In this document: positions 28,448 to 37,277 of the stretch, piece by piece
Layout of the letters: every line of letters begins with the position of its first letter
Numbering within the stretch: position 1 is the stretch's first letter
Source of the DNA: CBDCWQ01 sp965223435
GTDB lineage: Bacteria; Myxococcota; Kuafuiibacteriia; Kuafuiibacteriales; Kuafuiibacteriaceae
DNA length: 64,000 bases
Assembly (NCBI GenBank): GCA_965223435.1
Contig: CBDCWQ010000023.1
Coordinates: 1,860,001-1,924,000, forward strand
Direction of reading: 5' to 3'
Made by a program: the position numbers and the translations under genes
Notes under the pieces: model-generated
What the model was told of the DNA's origin: nothing
Seen by the model: the letters and a program-made list of their open reading frames with translations, nothing else
The model's database searches: none

Positions 28448-29902
28448 CTACTGAGGGCGCTGTATGCGTTCACCGGGAGATTGGGCGAAGGCTTCCTCCG
28501 CCGGAGCTTCTCCCGATGATGAGCTCTCACGGTTTGATCGCCCTTGAAGTCCCCATTCCTTGAGCCGGTACTGAATGGTACGCCGGCTGGTGCCCAATAT
28601 CGCCGCAGCCTTCGCAGTGGAACCGCTAACCGCATCCAGGGTTTTTAGGATCGCATAGCGTTCGATCTCGGCAAGAGTTGCGCCAGGAATCATGAGCCGG
28701 AGGGCATCCAGAGGGCCATCCGCCGGAACCGCGATCGGGAGATCCTCAGCCTCGATCGTCGCCGATTCAGTCATGACAAAGGCCTGCTCGATGGCATTTT
28801 GAAGCTCGCGCACGTTCCCCGGCCACGGATACTCAAGTAGTGCGCTCTTCGCCGCCTCCGAAAACATCGGAGCCTCGACCTCTTCTTCTTCGGCAAATGT
28901 CATCAAGAAGTGTTCCGCGAGGGGCAAAATATCGGTGGTACGTGTCCTCAGGGGTGGGATCTCGAGGCGTACAACATTGAGGCGGTAGTAGAGATCCTCT
29001 CGAAACATCCGATCGTCGACCAAGGCCTTCAAGTTCTTGTTCGTCGCGGCAACAATGCGAACGTCGACCGATATAGGCTCGTTGCTGCCCACGCGCTCAA
29101 ACTTCCGCTCCTGCAGAAAGCGCAGCAGCTTGACCTGCAGGCTGAGTGGGATTTCGCTCACTTCGTCCAGAAAAAGCGTCCCGCCGTCGGCATGCTTGAA
29201 CCGGCCCTCCCGCTTCGCCGTTGCACCGGTGAATGCGCCCCGCTCGTGGCCGAAAAGCTCAGACTCCAAGAGGGTCTCCGAAAGCGAAGCACAGTTTAGG
29301 GCGACAAAAGGGCCGTTCCGCCGGAGCGAATTCTGGTGTAGCGCGGAAGCAATCAATTCCTTCCCCGTTCCGCTTTCGCCGTGGATGAGAGCGGTCGCTT
29401 TCTTCGGCGCCACATGCGCGACCCGTTTGAGCAATTCTTGCATCAGAGGATGCCGCCCGATGATCGCGTCCCCTCCCACCAGGGAAAGCGGGCGCCGGGC
29501 GACATGGGCCACATCTTCCCGGAGCAAGGCGTGCTCTTGGCTTCGGGTGACCACCAGGCGCAGCGTTTCGGGCGTGACCGGGCGGGTGAGCGTGCGGTGA
29601 GCACCTTCCTTGAGCGCCACGCCGACCGCTTTGGTGTCCCCCTGGGCGGTGACCACCACGAAGCTTGCGGCCGGCCAAAGCGTTCGCCCGCGATCGATCC
29701 AAGACTTTCGTTCGGACGGGTTGCCGGTCTGAAAGTCGAGCAGTACCACTTGGGGGCTGTATTCGGAAAACTGCTCGATCTTGGCATGCGGCGTGCACGC
29801 GCTTTGCACTGCGAAACCGGCGGCCTCGAGTATACCCAATGCATCCACATCAGGCTCAGGCTGATCGCTGACAATGAGCACGGTGCAGTCGGGCTCGGCC
29901 AT
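28448..29902 (-). CDS. Sigma-54-dependent response regulator (NtrC family)
   Basis: 484 residues from the ATG at 29902; upstream in-frame codons have no support. Receiver domain (VVLLDFQTG holds a possible phospho-acceptor Asp; the acidic pocket DQPEPD is unusual), AAA+ domain with Walker A GESGTGKE, sigma-54 contact loop GAFTGA, Walker B GGTLFLDE, and a C-terminal Fis-type HTH (STAKAAAILGTSRRTIQYRL). It activates unknown sigma-54 promoters. No histidine kinase is adjacent. It appears intact inside an otherwise decaying stretch. Confidence 0.9.
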   Translation of the reverse strand: MAEPDCTVLIVSDQPEPDVDALGILEAAGFAVQSACTPHAKIEQFSEYSPQVVLLDFQTGNPSERKSWIDRGRTLWPAASFVVVTAQGDTKAVGVALKEGAHRTLTRPVTPETLRLVVTRSQEHALLREDVAHVARRPLSLVGGDAIIGRHPLMQELLKRVAHVAPKKATALIHGESGTGKELIASALHQNSLRRNGPFVALNCASLSETLLESELFGHERGAFTGATAKREGRFKHADGGTLFLDEVSEIPLSLQVKLLRFLQERKFERVGSNEPISVDVRIVAATNKNLKALVDDRMFREDLYYRLNVVRLEIPPLRTRTTDILPLAEHFLMTFAEEEEVEAPMFSEAAKSALLEYPWPGNVRELQNAIEQAFVMTESATIEAEDLPIAVPADGPLDALRLMIPGATLAEIERYAILKTLDAVSGSTAKAAAILGTSRRTIQYRLKEWGLQGRSNRESSSSGEAPAEEAFAQSPGERIQRPQ

Positions 29903-29991
29903 TGCACGATCGTTGTAGGCATGGTCGGCCCCCGAGTCGAGCGGAAATTGCAAAAAGTCATTGGAAAATTGGTAGGATAGGAGGCATGGCC

Positions 29992-30326
29992 CTATCCTAC
30001 GGCGAGCGCCATACTGCCGCTGCGACACCCTGCGCGAACATCGCGCCTCAGGGTGCGTCTGAGACCTAGGGGGACCCCTGACTGTCGCGCACATCGTGGG
30101 CGCGGCGCAAAGACCGACCAGCGGTTTCTTGCGTAGGCCGCCTCGCTCTTCGGTCGGTCCACCGGCTTCAGCTCGCCCTTGCTCAGCGTTTCAAGCTGCT
30201 CAGCCTCAACCCCCAACCGGACGAGATAGTCATAGACTGTCCGGGCGCGTCGGTCGCCCAGGGCAAGTTTGTACTCCTCAGTACCGCGCTCATCGCAGTG
30301 GCCTTCGATGGTGAGGCGGATCCTCG
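29992..30326 (-). pseudogene. Pal/OmpA C-terminal domain remnant
   Basis: Reads RLTIEGHCDERGTEEYKLAL, GDRRARTVYDYLVRLGVEAE, then LETLSKGELKPVD and AAYARNRW: the peptidoglycan-binding OmpA domain of peptidoglycan-associated lipoprotein (Asp and Arg of the diaminopimelate site present). The lipoprotein signal and linker are missing, homology starting near 30326; after AARNRW-equivalent the frame runs into unrelated sequence instead of the usual RRVE end. A decayed fragment close to the half-tRNA. Confidence 0.75.
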
Positions 30327-30399
30327 ATCACGATTCCACGCATTCGGAGCTCCTCCAGTGAGGGCGTCGATACCGCGTGGCGTAGGAAGAGTCCCAAAA

Positions 30400-30440
30400 T
30401 GAATGCCATTCAAGCGCTCTCCCAGCTGAGCTATGGCCCC
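30400..30440 (-). repeat. 5' half of tRNA-Ala(GGC)
   Basis: 41 nt identical to the 5' half of the intact tRNA-Ala (GGGGCCATAGCTCAGCTGGG onward) through the anticodon loop, ending in TGAATGCCATTC on the plus strand. These 12 nt are the overlap with the 3' half at 3830-3873; joined there, the two halves would restore a complete tRNA. Probably the displaced chromosomal end of the integration locus. Confidence 0.85.
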
Positions 30441-30461
30441 AGATACTGAACTACGCGACCT

Positions 30462-30488
30462 ATTCTAGCCCGTGGGAATACAGTTGAA
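30462..30488 (-). promoter_or_regulatory. Candidate promoter of the interrupted tRNA-Ala
   Basis: On the minus strand, TTCAAC (30483-30488) and TAGAAT (30462-30467) are separated by 15 bp, and the half-tRNA begins 21 nt downstream of the -10. This supports the idea that the original tRNA promoter stayed at this end. Spacing is short, so the call is weak. Confidence 0.35.
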
Positions 30489-30661
30489 CGCAAACGCGAA
30501 AACCCTGGATTGTGCACCGGTAGCCGGGGGCGGGTGGAGATCTGGTCTATCTGGGATGGGGCGGTCCCTCGGGTGGGGCAGGGCCGGTGGCGTTGGACGG
30601 CGGATGCGGGGTTCAAATGCTGGAATCGGTGCCTTCCTCGGCTGCGTTTGGGGCGCTTCGT

Positions 30662-31360
30662 TCAGTCGAGTTGAGGGGGCGTTGTCTTGAGTCCGTGGAT
30701 CACTCGGGTCTCGGCAGCCAGGATCTCGTTGGCGCTGAGGCGAAATTTCTTTTTGGGGCGCTTGTTGTCGGCCCATGCGATCTCTCTCCAAAGCACGAGG
30801 GCTGCGTCTCCGTGGCTCAAGGATCGATTGCGTCGAAGGAGCTCGTCGGCATAGGTGATGAGGGACACGTCGGTGCGAAAATGCTTGTTGTGGGCGAATT
30901 TGCTGAGCACGTCTGTTTCGTAGTCCAAGTCGTTTTCCACGGCGAGCTCTTCGAGCAGGTTGAGCTTCAGGTTTTTCGCCTTTTGTCGTGCGCTTTTGGT
31001 GATTTTCTTGGTCTTGAGGTGCGAACCGGCGGCGAGGAAGGTGCACCAAGAACAAAAACATCCGCAGTATGAGGTCAGGATGGTGCGGGGGGATTTTTCG
31101 AGCTCGAAGGAGGCCATGAGGAAAGACGCAAAAAGGGAAGCGAATGTTGGAAGATCCTCGGGGGTGGGCCGGGTGGTGGGCGGGATGTTTGCCAGGTGGC
31201 GGCCGATCCATTCTTCGGCGGCCTGCGATGCGGTCAGAGCCTGATGCATGACGTCAAACCGAAGCGTGCCGGCTTTTATCGATGCGTTGACCCAGGTCAG
31301 GAGGCCGTAGCTCTTCTCCTGAAGCGCGACAACGCGCGTGATTTCGTCGTGGTCAAACAT
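30662..31360 (-). CDS. Uncharacterised Cys-rich-motif protein downstream of rtcB
   Basis: 232 residues, not recognised. It begins MFDHDEITRVVALQEKSYGL, has a central TSYCGCFCSWCTFLAAGSHL cluster (four Cys within nine residues, possible metal site) at about 98-117, a basic stretch KTKKITKSARQKAKNLK, and an otherwise helical, charged C-terminus. It follows rtcB by 64 bp on the same strand, suggesting a joint role in RNA repair (inference). A region of ~180 bp downstream holds no gene. Confidence 0.65.
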   Translation of the reverse strand: MFDHDEITRVVALQEKSYGLLTWVNASIKAGTLRFDVMHQALTASQAAEEWIGRHLANIPPTTRPTPEDLPTFASLFASFLMASFELEKSPRTILTSYCGCFCSWCTFLAAGSHLKTKKITKSARQKAKNLKLNLLEELAVENDLDYETDVLSKFAHNKHFRTDVSLITYADELLRRNRSLSHGDAALVLWREIAWADNKRPKKKFRLSANEILAAETRVIHGLKTTPPQLD

Positions 31361-31424
31361 GTCTTTTCCTTCGCTTTTTGAATCATCCTTTGATCATCTC
31401 GTGAATTTGGCTTGCGTGAAGTGC

Positions 31425-32657
31425 TTAGCCCTTCACACAGACGACTTGCCTCAGGGTGTGCACGATATCCACGAGGTCTTTTTGGGCCTCCATGACGGTA
31501 TCGATCGATTTATAGGCGGCGGGGGTTTCGTCGATCACTTCGGCGTCTTTTCGGCATTCGATTCCTTCGGTGGCGGCGATGTGGTCGCTGACGGTGAATC
31601 GTTTTTTGGCCTCGGTGCGGGACATGACCCGTCCGGCCCCGTGGCTGCAGCTACAGAAGCTTTCTTTGTTTCCCTTGCCTTTGACGATGTAAGACCGCGT
31701 TCCCATGCTGCCCGGAATGATGCCCAAATCGCCTTCGCCCGCGCGGACGGCACCTTTTCGAGTGACCCACACATTCTTACCGAGGTGGTTTTCCTTGGTG
31801 ACGTAGTTGTGATGGCAGTTGACGGCCTTGAGCTCGGCAGAAAATTCAGGCACTTCGGACGACGCGCGAATCGACCGAATCACGGCTTGCATCATGAGTT
31901 CACGATTCGTTTTGGCAAAGTCCTGGGCCCAGCCTACGGCTTGGATGTAGTCGTAGAAGTTTTGGGTTCCCTCTGGAAGATACGCCAGGTTCACGTCGGG
32001 AAGATTGATCATCCACGTACGCATGTCCTTTTTGGCCAGCTCGATGAAATGGCTCCCAATACGATTCCCGATCCCTCGTGAACCGCTGTGAAGCATGAAC
32101 CAAACGTGTTGCGACTCATCGAGGCAGAGCTCGATAAAATGGTTTCCAGTGCCCAAGGTGCCCAGGTGGTTTACACTGTTGGCGCGTCGGATCTTGGGGT
32201 GTTTTTCTGCGATGCGCTCGAATCCTTCCTCGAGGGTGCGCCAGGCGTTGTTGACGGGTGCGGGCGTTTCGCCCCATGCACCCCGATCGCCGGTTCCACC
32301 GCTATGGGTGCGGCCGTGGGGGACTGCGGCTTCAATCTTGCTTCGAAGGCCAGCCAGGTTGTCGGGGAGATCATTTGCGGTAAGGCTGGTTTGGACCGCC
32401 ATCATGCCGCAACCGATGTCGACGCCCACTGCGGCGGGGATGACGGCTTTGTCGGTGGGGATCACGCTTCCGACCGTCGCGCCCATGCCCCAATGAACGT
32501 CGGGCATGATGGCGACCCAGCCGTGTACGAAAGGCATTTGTGCGACGTTAAAAACCTGATCTTTGGCCTTGTCCTCGAAGACAACCCCGCGGGTCCATGC
32601 TTTGATGGGCTTGGCATTTTTTCGCTGAAATACGTCGTAGTTTTGGTTCTTGGTCAT
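31425..32657 (-). CDS. rtcB: RtcB-type 3'-phosphate RNA ligase
   Basis: 410 residues from the ATG at 32657. It joins 2',3'-cyclic or 3'-phosphate RNA ends to 5'-OH ends using GTP and Mn2+. Metal and nucleotide motifs: MPDVHWGMGATVG, GVDIGCGMMAV (Asp, Cys), LGTGNHFIEL (His), LHSGSRGIGN (His), GIIPGSMGTRSYIV and CSCSHGAGR with the guanylylated His. Complete. Archease and RtcA are absent; the co-directional Cys-motif gene follows. No RtcR-type activator lies next to it. Confidence 0.93.
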   Translation of the reverse strand: MTKNQNYDVFQRKNAKPIKAWTRGVVFEDKAKDQVFNVAQMPFVHGWVAIMPDVHWGMGATVGSVIPTDKAVIPAAVGVDIGCGMMAVQTSLTANDLPDNLAGLRSKIEAAVPHGRTHSGGTGDRGAWGETPAPVNNAWRTLEEGFERIAEKHPKIRRANSVNHLGTLGTGNHFIELCLDESQHVWFMLHSGSRGIGNRIGSHFIELAKKDMRTWMINLPDVNLAYLPEGTQNFYDYIQAVGWAQDFAKTNRELMMQAVIRSIRASSEVPEFSAELKAVNCHHNYVTKENHLGKNVWVTRKGAVRAGEGDLGIIPGSMGTRSYIVKGKGNKESFCSCSHGAGRVMSRTEAKKRFTVSDHIAATEGIECRKDAEVIDETPAAYKSIDTVMEAQKDLVDIVHTLRQVVCVKG

Positions 32658-32799
32658 GTCGTTGTTTCCTCGTGATGGCTTCTCATAAAGCACGGCCTAT
32701 GCCAAAGCGCAGGGCGACGTAAAATCAACCACTTAGAAGAACGTTGGCGCTTCTGGGGATGCTTCTGGATAGAAATTTATTCTGTGGGATAGAATGCTT

Positions 32800-35700
32800 T
32801 CAGACCGCGGGCGGGATGAGGGTCTGCAGGACCCCTTGTTTTTTGAGGCGTAGGAGTCGGTAAAGCCCGGGCAGAACAATCAGCGTGAGGAGGGTCGACG
32901 AGATGATTCCGCCGATGACCACGGTCGCCAGGGGGCGCTGGACTTCGGCCCCGGTCCCGGTGGCGAGGGCCATGGGGACAAAGCCCAGCGACGCCACCAG
33001 GGCCGTCATCAGCACTGGACGAAGCCGCGTGAGGGCCCCTTGGTGAATGGCCTCTTCGAGGGTGTGGCCCTGGGCCATGAGGCTGTTCATGACGGTGATC
33101 ATCACCAGCCCATTGAGGACGGCCACCCCGGACAGGGCAATGAACCCCACGCCCGCAGAAATCGAGAGCGGAATGTCTCTCAACCACAGCGCCGCCACGC
33201 CTCCGGTCAGCGCAAAAGGGATGCCCGAAAAGACCAAAAATGAGTCGGTCACGTTGCCGAAGGTGGAGTAGAGCAACAAGAAAATCACAACCACAATGAT
33301 CGGGATGATGATTCGAAGACGATCCGAAGCGCTCTTGAGTTGTTCAAACTGTCCGCCCCACGCGATCCAATAGCCTGCTGGGGTTTTGACCTGGGCGTTC
33401 ACGAGGGCACGCGCTTCGTCTACAAAGGAGCCAAGGTCGCGCCCGCGGACATTTGCGGTGACGACCACCCGCCGCTTGCCGTTTTGGCGCGATATTTGAT
33501 TGGGGCCCGGACTCACCTCGACAGAGGCGACCTCTGAAAGAGGCACAAAACGCGACGGCATCGGGGGGGCGTGGGGGACGGCGGTTTCGGAGATATGGCC
33601 TGGCGGCAGGGCAATGGGAAGCCGTTTTATTTCCCGAATGTCCGAACGGATGGACTCCGGCAGTCGAACGATGATGCTGAATCGGCGGTCGCCTTCAAAA
33701 AAAACGCCTGCTTTTGCGCCACCAATGGCTGCGGCGACCGTCGTTTGCACATCCTTCGCAGACAGTCCGAACAATCCGAGACGCGCTCGGTTGATCTTGA
33801 TGGTCATCATAGGGAGTCCCGAGATTTGTTCAACGCCTACGTCGGACGCGCCCGGGACACGCCTTAAAGACGCGCCAATGGCTTTGGCGGTCTCGAGGAG
33901 GGTGTCCATATCGTCTCCGAATACTTTGACGGCGACGTCGCTTCGAACGCCAGATATCAGTTCGTTGAATCGCATTTCGATGGGCTGAGTGAACTCGTAT
34001 TTGTTGCCTGGCATGTCGATGACTTGGTTTTCGAGCTCGCGGACCAACTGGAGTTTGGGCTTTTGGGGATCTGGCCATTGATGTCGTGGTTTTACGATGA
34101 CAAAACCGTCGGCGACCGAAGGGGGCATCGGATCGGTTGCGATTTCCGCGGTTCCTATTTTGGCGAAGACATGTTTGACCTCGGGCACCTCGCGGAGTCT
34201 TTTTTCGAGCGCGTGCTGCATTCTAACCGCTTGGGTGAGGCTGGTGCCCGGGACCCTTAGAGCGTGTAGGGCCACGTCACCTTCGTCGAGGCTGGGGACG
34301 AATTCGGTGCCCATCCGGTGGGCTACGACTGCGGAACTTGCGACCAAACAGGCCGCGGCGACGATGACGGCGATTCTCCATTTGAGGCAAAACGCAAGCA
34401 GTGGTTCATAGATGCGTTTTGCCAGGGCGACGACAATATTCTCTTTTTCGGTGATCTTCCCGGTCAAAAACAATCCTACGGCGGCGGGGACGAAGGTGAC
34501 AGACAGGATCATGGCGCCCAAAAGTGCAAGAATGACGGTATAGGCCATCGGGTGGAACATCTTTCCTTCGACGCCCGATAGAGCCAAAATGGGAAGGTAG
34601 ACCGCGGTAATAATGAGTTCGCCGAACATGGTGGCCTGGCGCACCTCGCGCGTGCCATCAAAGACGACGCGCAGGCGCTCACTTTGAGTGAGGAGCGTTC
34701 CTTTTCGGTGCTGGGCTTCACTCAGTCGCCGAATACAGTTTTCTACGATGATGACCGCGCCGTCGACGATGATGCCGAAATCAAGGGCTCCTAGACTCAT
34801 GAGGTTGCCGCTGATGTTGCCTTCCACCATTCCGGTGACCGTGAACAACATCGAAAGAGGAATCACCAGGGCGGTGATCAGAGCGGCACGGAGATTACCA
34901 AGAAAAACAAAAAGGATGACGATGACGAGTAGAGCACCCTCAACGAGATTGTTCCTCACCGTACGAATGGCCGCGCTCACAAGGTCTGTGCGGTTGTAGA
35001 GGGTGCGGGTGAAGACTCCGGGAGGAAGGCTTTTTTCGATTTCTTGCATCCTTTTTTCTACGGCTTCTGCAACCACGCGGCTGTTTTCTCCGAGGAGCAT
35101 GAATACGGTGCCAAGGACGACCTCACCTCCGTCGGCGGTGGCTGCTCCGGTTCTGAGCTCGTCTCCAAGTTTGACGGTGGCTACGTGCTTGACCTGTACG
35201 GGGCGCCCGGACCGAAGGGCGATGGTGATCTCTCGTATTTCGTCGAGCGACTGCACCTGGCTCGGCACGCGGACGAGGTATTGCTCGCCATTCTTTTCGA
35301 TGTAACCGGCCCCGACGTTGGCGTTGTTCTTCGAAAGCGCATCCATGAGATCGCTTATCGCAAAGCCGTAGCCGCGCAAGGTGTCGGTGTCGGGGATGAC
35401 GTGGTACTGCTTTTCGAAGCCCCCGATGCTGTTGACTTCCACCACGCCCGGCACCTGTCGAAGCTGAGGCTTGATGATCCAGTCTTGGACACTGCGCAAG
35501 TCGGCAAGGTTTATCGGGGTCCCGTCACGGTTTTGTGCGTTGTCATGTGATTCGACGGTGTACATGTAGATTTCGCCCAGGCCGGTGGCGATGGGACCCG
35601 GTTGAGGTTCGATGCCCCTCGGTAGCTGGCCGAGTACCGTTTGAATCCGCTCGTTGACCAACTGTCGGGCAAAATAGATATCCGTATTGTCTTCGAAAAC

Positions 35701-35985
35701 AATCGTGACCTGCGACAGTCCGTAACGCGACAGCGAACGGGTATAGGAAAGCTTGGGAAGCCCGGCCATGGCGGTCTCAATGGGAAAGGTAATTCGTTGT
35801 TCCGCTTCGAGTGGAGAGTAACCCGGCGCTTCGGTGTTGATCTGCACTTGCACATTGGTAATGTCGGGCACGGCGTCGATGGGTAACCGGATGAGGTTGT
35901 ACGCGCCCAGGAGCACCATCCCCGTCGTCGCCAGCATAATGAGCCCGCGTCGATGAATCGAGAATTGCAGAATGCGTTCGAGCAT
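32800..35985 (-). CDS. Heavy-metal efflux RND permease (CzcA/CusA family)
   Basis: 1061 residues, inner membrane proton antiporter forming a trimeric pump with the adaptor and TolC-like partners encoded upstream. Twelve transmembrane segments are visible in two sets (about 340-530 and 870-1040). Helix 4 reads GALDFGIIVDGAVIIVEN; the DFGxxVD...E pattern with charged residues is that of the CzcA/CnrA-type (divalent Zn/Co/Cd/Ni) branch rather than Cu/Ag pumps. It starts 14 bp after the adaptor stop. Metal specificity is inferred, not shown. Confidence 0.9.
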   Translation of the reverse strand: MLERILQFSIHRRGLIMLATTGMVLLGAYNLIRLPIDAVPDITNVQVQINTEAPGYSPLEAEQRITFPIETAMAGLPKLSYTRSLSRYGLSQVTIVFEDNTDIYFARQLVNERIQTVLGQLPRGIEPQPGPIATGLGEIYMYTVESHDNAQNRDGTPINLADLRSVQDWIIKPQLRQVPGVVEVNSIGGFEKQYHVIPDTDTLRGYGFAISDLMDALSKNNANVGAGYIEKNGEQYLVRVPSQVQSLDEIREITIALRSGRPVQVKHVATVKLGDELRTGAATADGGEVVLGTVFMLLGENSRVVAEAVEKRMQEIEKSLPPGVFTRTLYNRTDLVSAAIRTVRNNLVEGALLVIVILFVFLGNLRAALITALVIPLSMLFTVTGMVEGNISGNLMSLGALDFGIIVDGAVIIVENCIRRLSEAQHRKGTLLTQSERLRVVFDGTREVRQATMFGELIITAVYLPILALSGVEGKMFHPMAYTVILALLGAMILSVTFVPAAVGLFLTGKITEKENIVVALAKRIYEPLLAFCLKWRIAVIVAAACLVASSAVVAHRMGTEFVPSLDEGDVALHALRVPGTSLTQAVRMQHALEKRLREVPEVKHVFAKIGTAEIATDPMPPSVADGFVIVKPRHQWPDPQKPKLQLVRELENQVIDMPGNKYEFTQPIEMRFNELISGVRSDVAVKVFGDDMDTLLETAKAIGASLRRVPGASDVGVEQISGLPMMTIKINRARLGLFGLSAKDVQTTVAAAIGGAKAGVFFEGDRRFSIIVRLPESIRSDIREIKRLPIALPPGHISETAVPHAPPMPSRFVPLSEVASVEVSPGPNQISRQNGKRRVVVTANVRGRDLGSFVDEARALVNAQVKTPAGYWIAWGGQFEQLKSASDRLRIIIPIIVVVIFLLLYSTFGNVTDSFLVFSGIPFALTGGVAALWLRDIPLSISAGVGFIALSGVAVLNGLVMITVMNSLMAQGHTLEEAIHQGALTRLRPVLMTALVASLGFVPMALATGTGAEVQRPLATVVIGGIISSTLLTLIVLPGLYRLLRLKKQGVLQTLIPPAV

Positions 35986-35999
35986 GTTTGGGTTGCCTG

Positions 36000-37277
36000 C
36001 TAGTGATCGTGTGAAGCGCCAGACTTGTTGATGTCTGCTTTTACGATGAAGCTGTTTTTCGCGACGTAGCGCTCGCCTGGCGAAAGGCCTGAGAGAACCT
36101 GCACAAAATCGCCATCGACAATGCCGAGCTCGACGATGGCGATCTCATAGAGTGTGCCTCGATTGCGAAAAACCACTTGCCAGTCGCGAAAGCCCTGAAT
36201 GGCCTCGCGCCTGACGGTCGCTTCGCAGTTGACGGTGCGCACTTCAATTTCGCCTTTCACAAAAAGCCCCGGCCGAAGCTTCCCGCTTGAGTTTGGGATC
36301 ACGGCACGTGCCGTGACGCTTTGATTTTGTGCGTTCCCCAGGGGAGCCAGATAGGCGAGGGTACCTCGGAGCGCGCCAAGGCCATCGCCGGGCATGATCC
36401 GGACCGGCTGACCGGCCGCCACGCGGGCGGCGTCTTGACGGTACACGGTAAAATCCACCCATACGGTGGAAAGGTCCGCGACCACAAACATCGTGCGCCC
36501 GCCGTCGATGACTTCTCCCACAGTGACCCTTTTTTCCACCACCCTCCCCGGGCCCAAAGACCGGAGAAAAAAGGTGCTGAGACTCTGGGTGCCCTTGATC
36601 GATCCCATGGCTGAGCCTCTTTTGACGGAGTCGCCCACACGTCTCGAAAGCGACAGTATCGTGCCCGAATAGGGCGCAGAAACGTGTGTGACCGCATCCT
36701 GGTTGAACCCCACTTGGCCGAGGACGGGGATTCGCTCAACCAATGGACGAGGCTGAACGGTCTCTACGCCGACGCCCAAGAGTTGAGCACTCTTTGCCGA
36801 GATTTCGGTTCTCCCCTCGTACGAGGCGTATTCCCAACGTTGCGCCTGGCCCTGGTAGGTGGCACGCACCTTGACGTCGAAGGAGTGGGGCTCTTTGACG
36901 ACGAGGTCTCCCAATAGGAAGTCGTCCTGGGCGCGGTACTGGATGGTGTCCACTCGGCTGAATCGGTGGAGCTCGACGACAACCTTCACCTGAGCCGGCG
37001 AAATTGCGGCGCCGTTGACGTAGGGATAAATGCGAGACTGGGGCGGAATGCCGGGCTCGAAGATGGTGACTTCGAGCGCGAGGCCCGCCTCGCTTTCCAA
37101 CAAACGACCGCCGTGCGGGCCAGACTTCGTTTCGTGGGCATCGTCGTCATGGTTGCCATGGCCTTGGTGCACCTCGGGGCCGGTCGCGTAGGCTTTTGGT
37201 TGGGATGTGATGAGCCCCAAGGCGGTGGCGACTCCGGTCAACACCAGGCCCCACGAGGTTGAGGGTTTCCTACTCAT
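36000..37277 (-). CDS. RND efflux periplasmic adaptor (CzcB/CusB-like)
   Basis: 425 residues. A signal sequence (VLTGVATALGLITSQPKAYA) leads into a His/Asp-rich metal-binding stretch (EVHQGHGNHDDDAHE) and PHGGRLLE; the C-terminus ends SGASHDH. The barrel-sandwich half-motifs VSAPYSGTILSLSRRVGDSV and KLRPGLFVKGEIEV are standard for membrane-fusion proteins. The ATG at 37277 overlaps the stop of the upstream TolC-like gene by 8 bp; an earlier in-frame start is rejected. It delivers or senses metal for the permease. Confidence 0.88.
   Translation of the reverse strand: MSRKPSTSWGLVLTGVATALGLITSQPKAYATGPEVHQGHGNHDDDAHETKSGPHGGRLLESEAGLALEVTIFEPGIPPQSRIYPYVNGAAISPAQVKVVVELHRFSRVDTIQYRAQDDFLLGDLVVKEPHSFDVKVRATYQGQAQRWEYASYEGRTEISAKSAQLLGVGVETVQPRPLVERIPVLGQVGFNQDAVTHVSAPYSGTILSLSRRVGDSVKRGSAMGSIKGTQSLSTFFLRSLGPGRVVEKRVTVGEVIDGGRTMFVVADLSTVWVDFTVYRQDAARVAAGQPVRIMPGDGLGALRGTLAYLAPLGNAQNQSVTARAVIPNSSGKLRPGLFVKGEIEVRTVNCEATVRREAIQGFRDWQVVFRNRGTLYEIAIVELGIVDGDFVQVLSGLSPGERYVAKNSFIVKADINKSGASHDH

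Noticed and set aside
30465..31211. 248-codon minus-strand frame, Arg/Pro-rich
   Set aside because: Overlaps the better supported 232-residue protein downstream of rtcB; composition is that of an out-of-frame reading of high-GC DNA.
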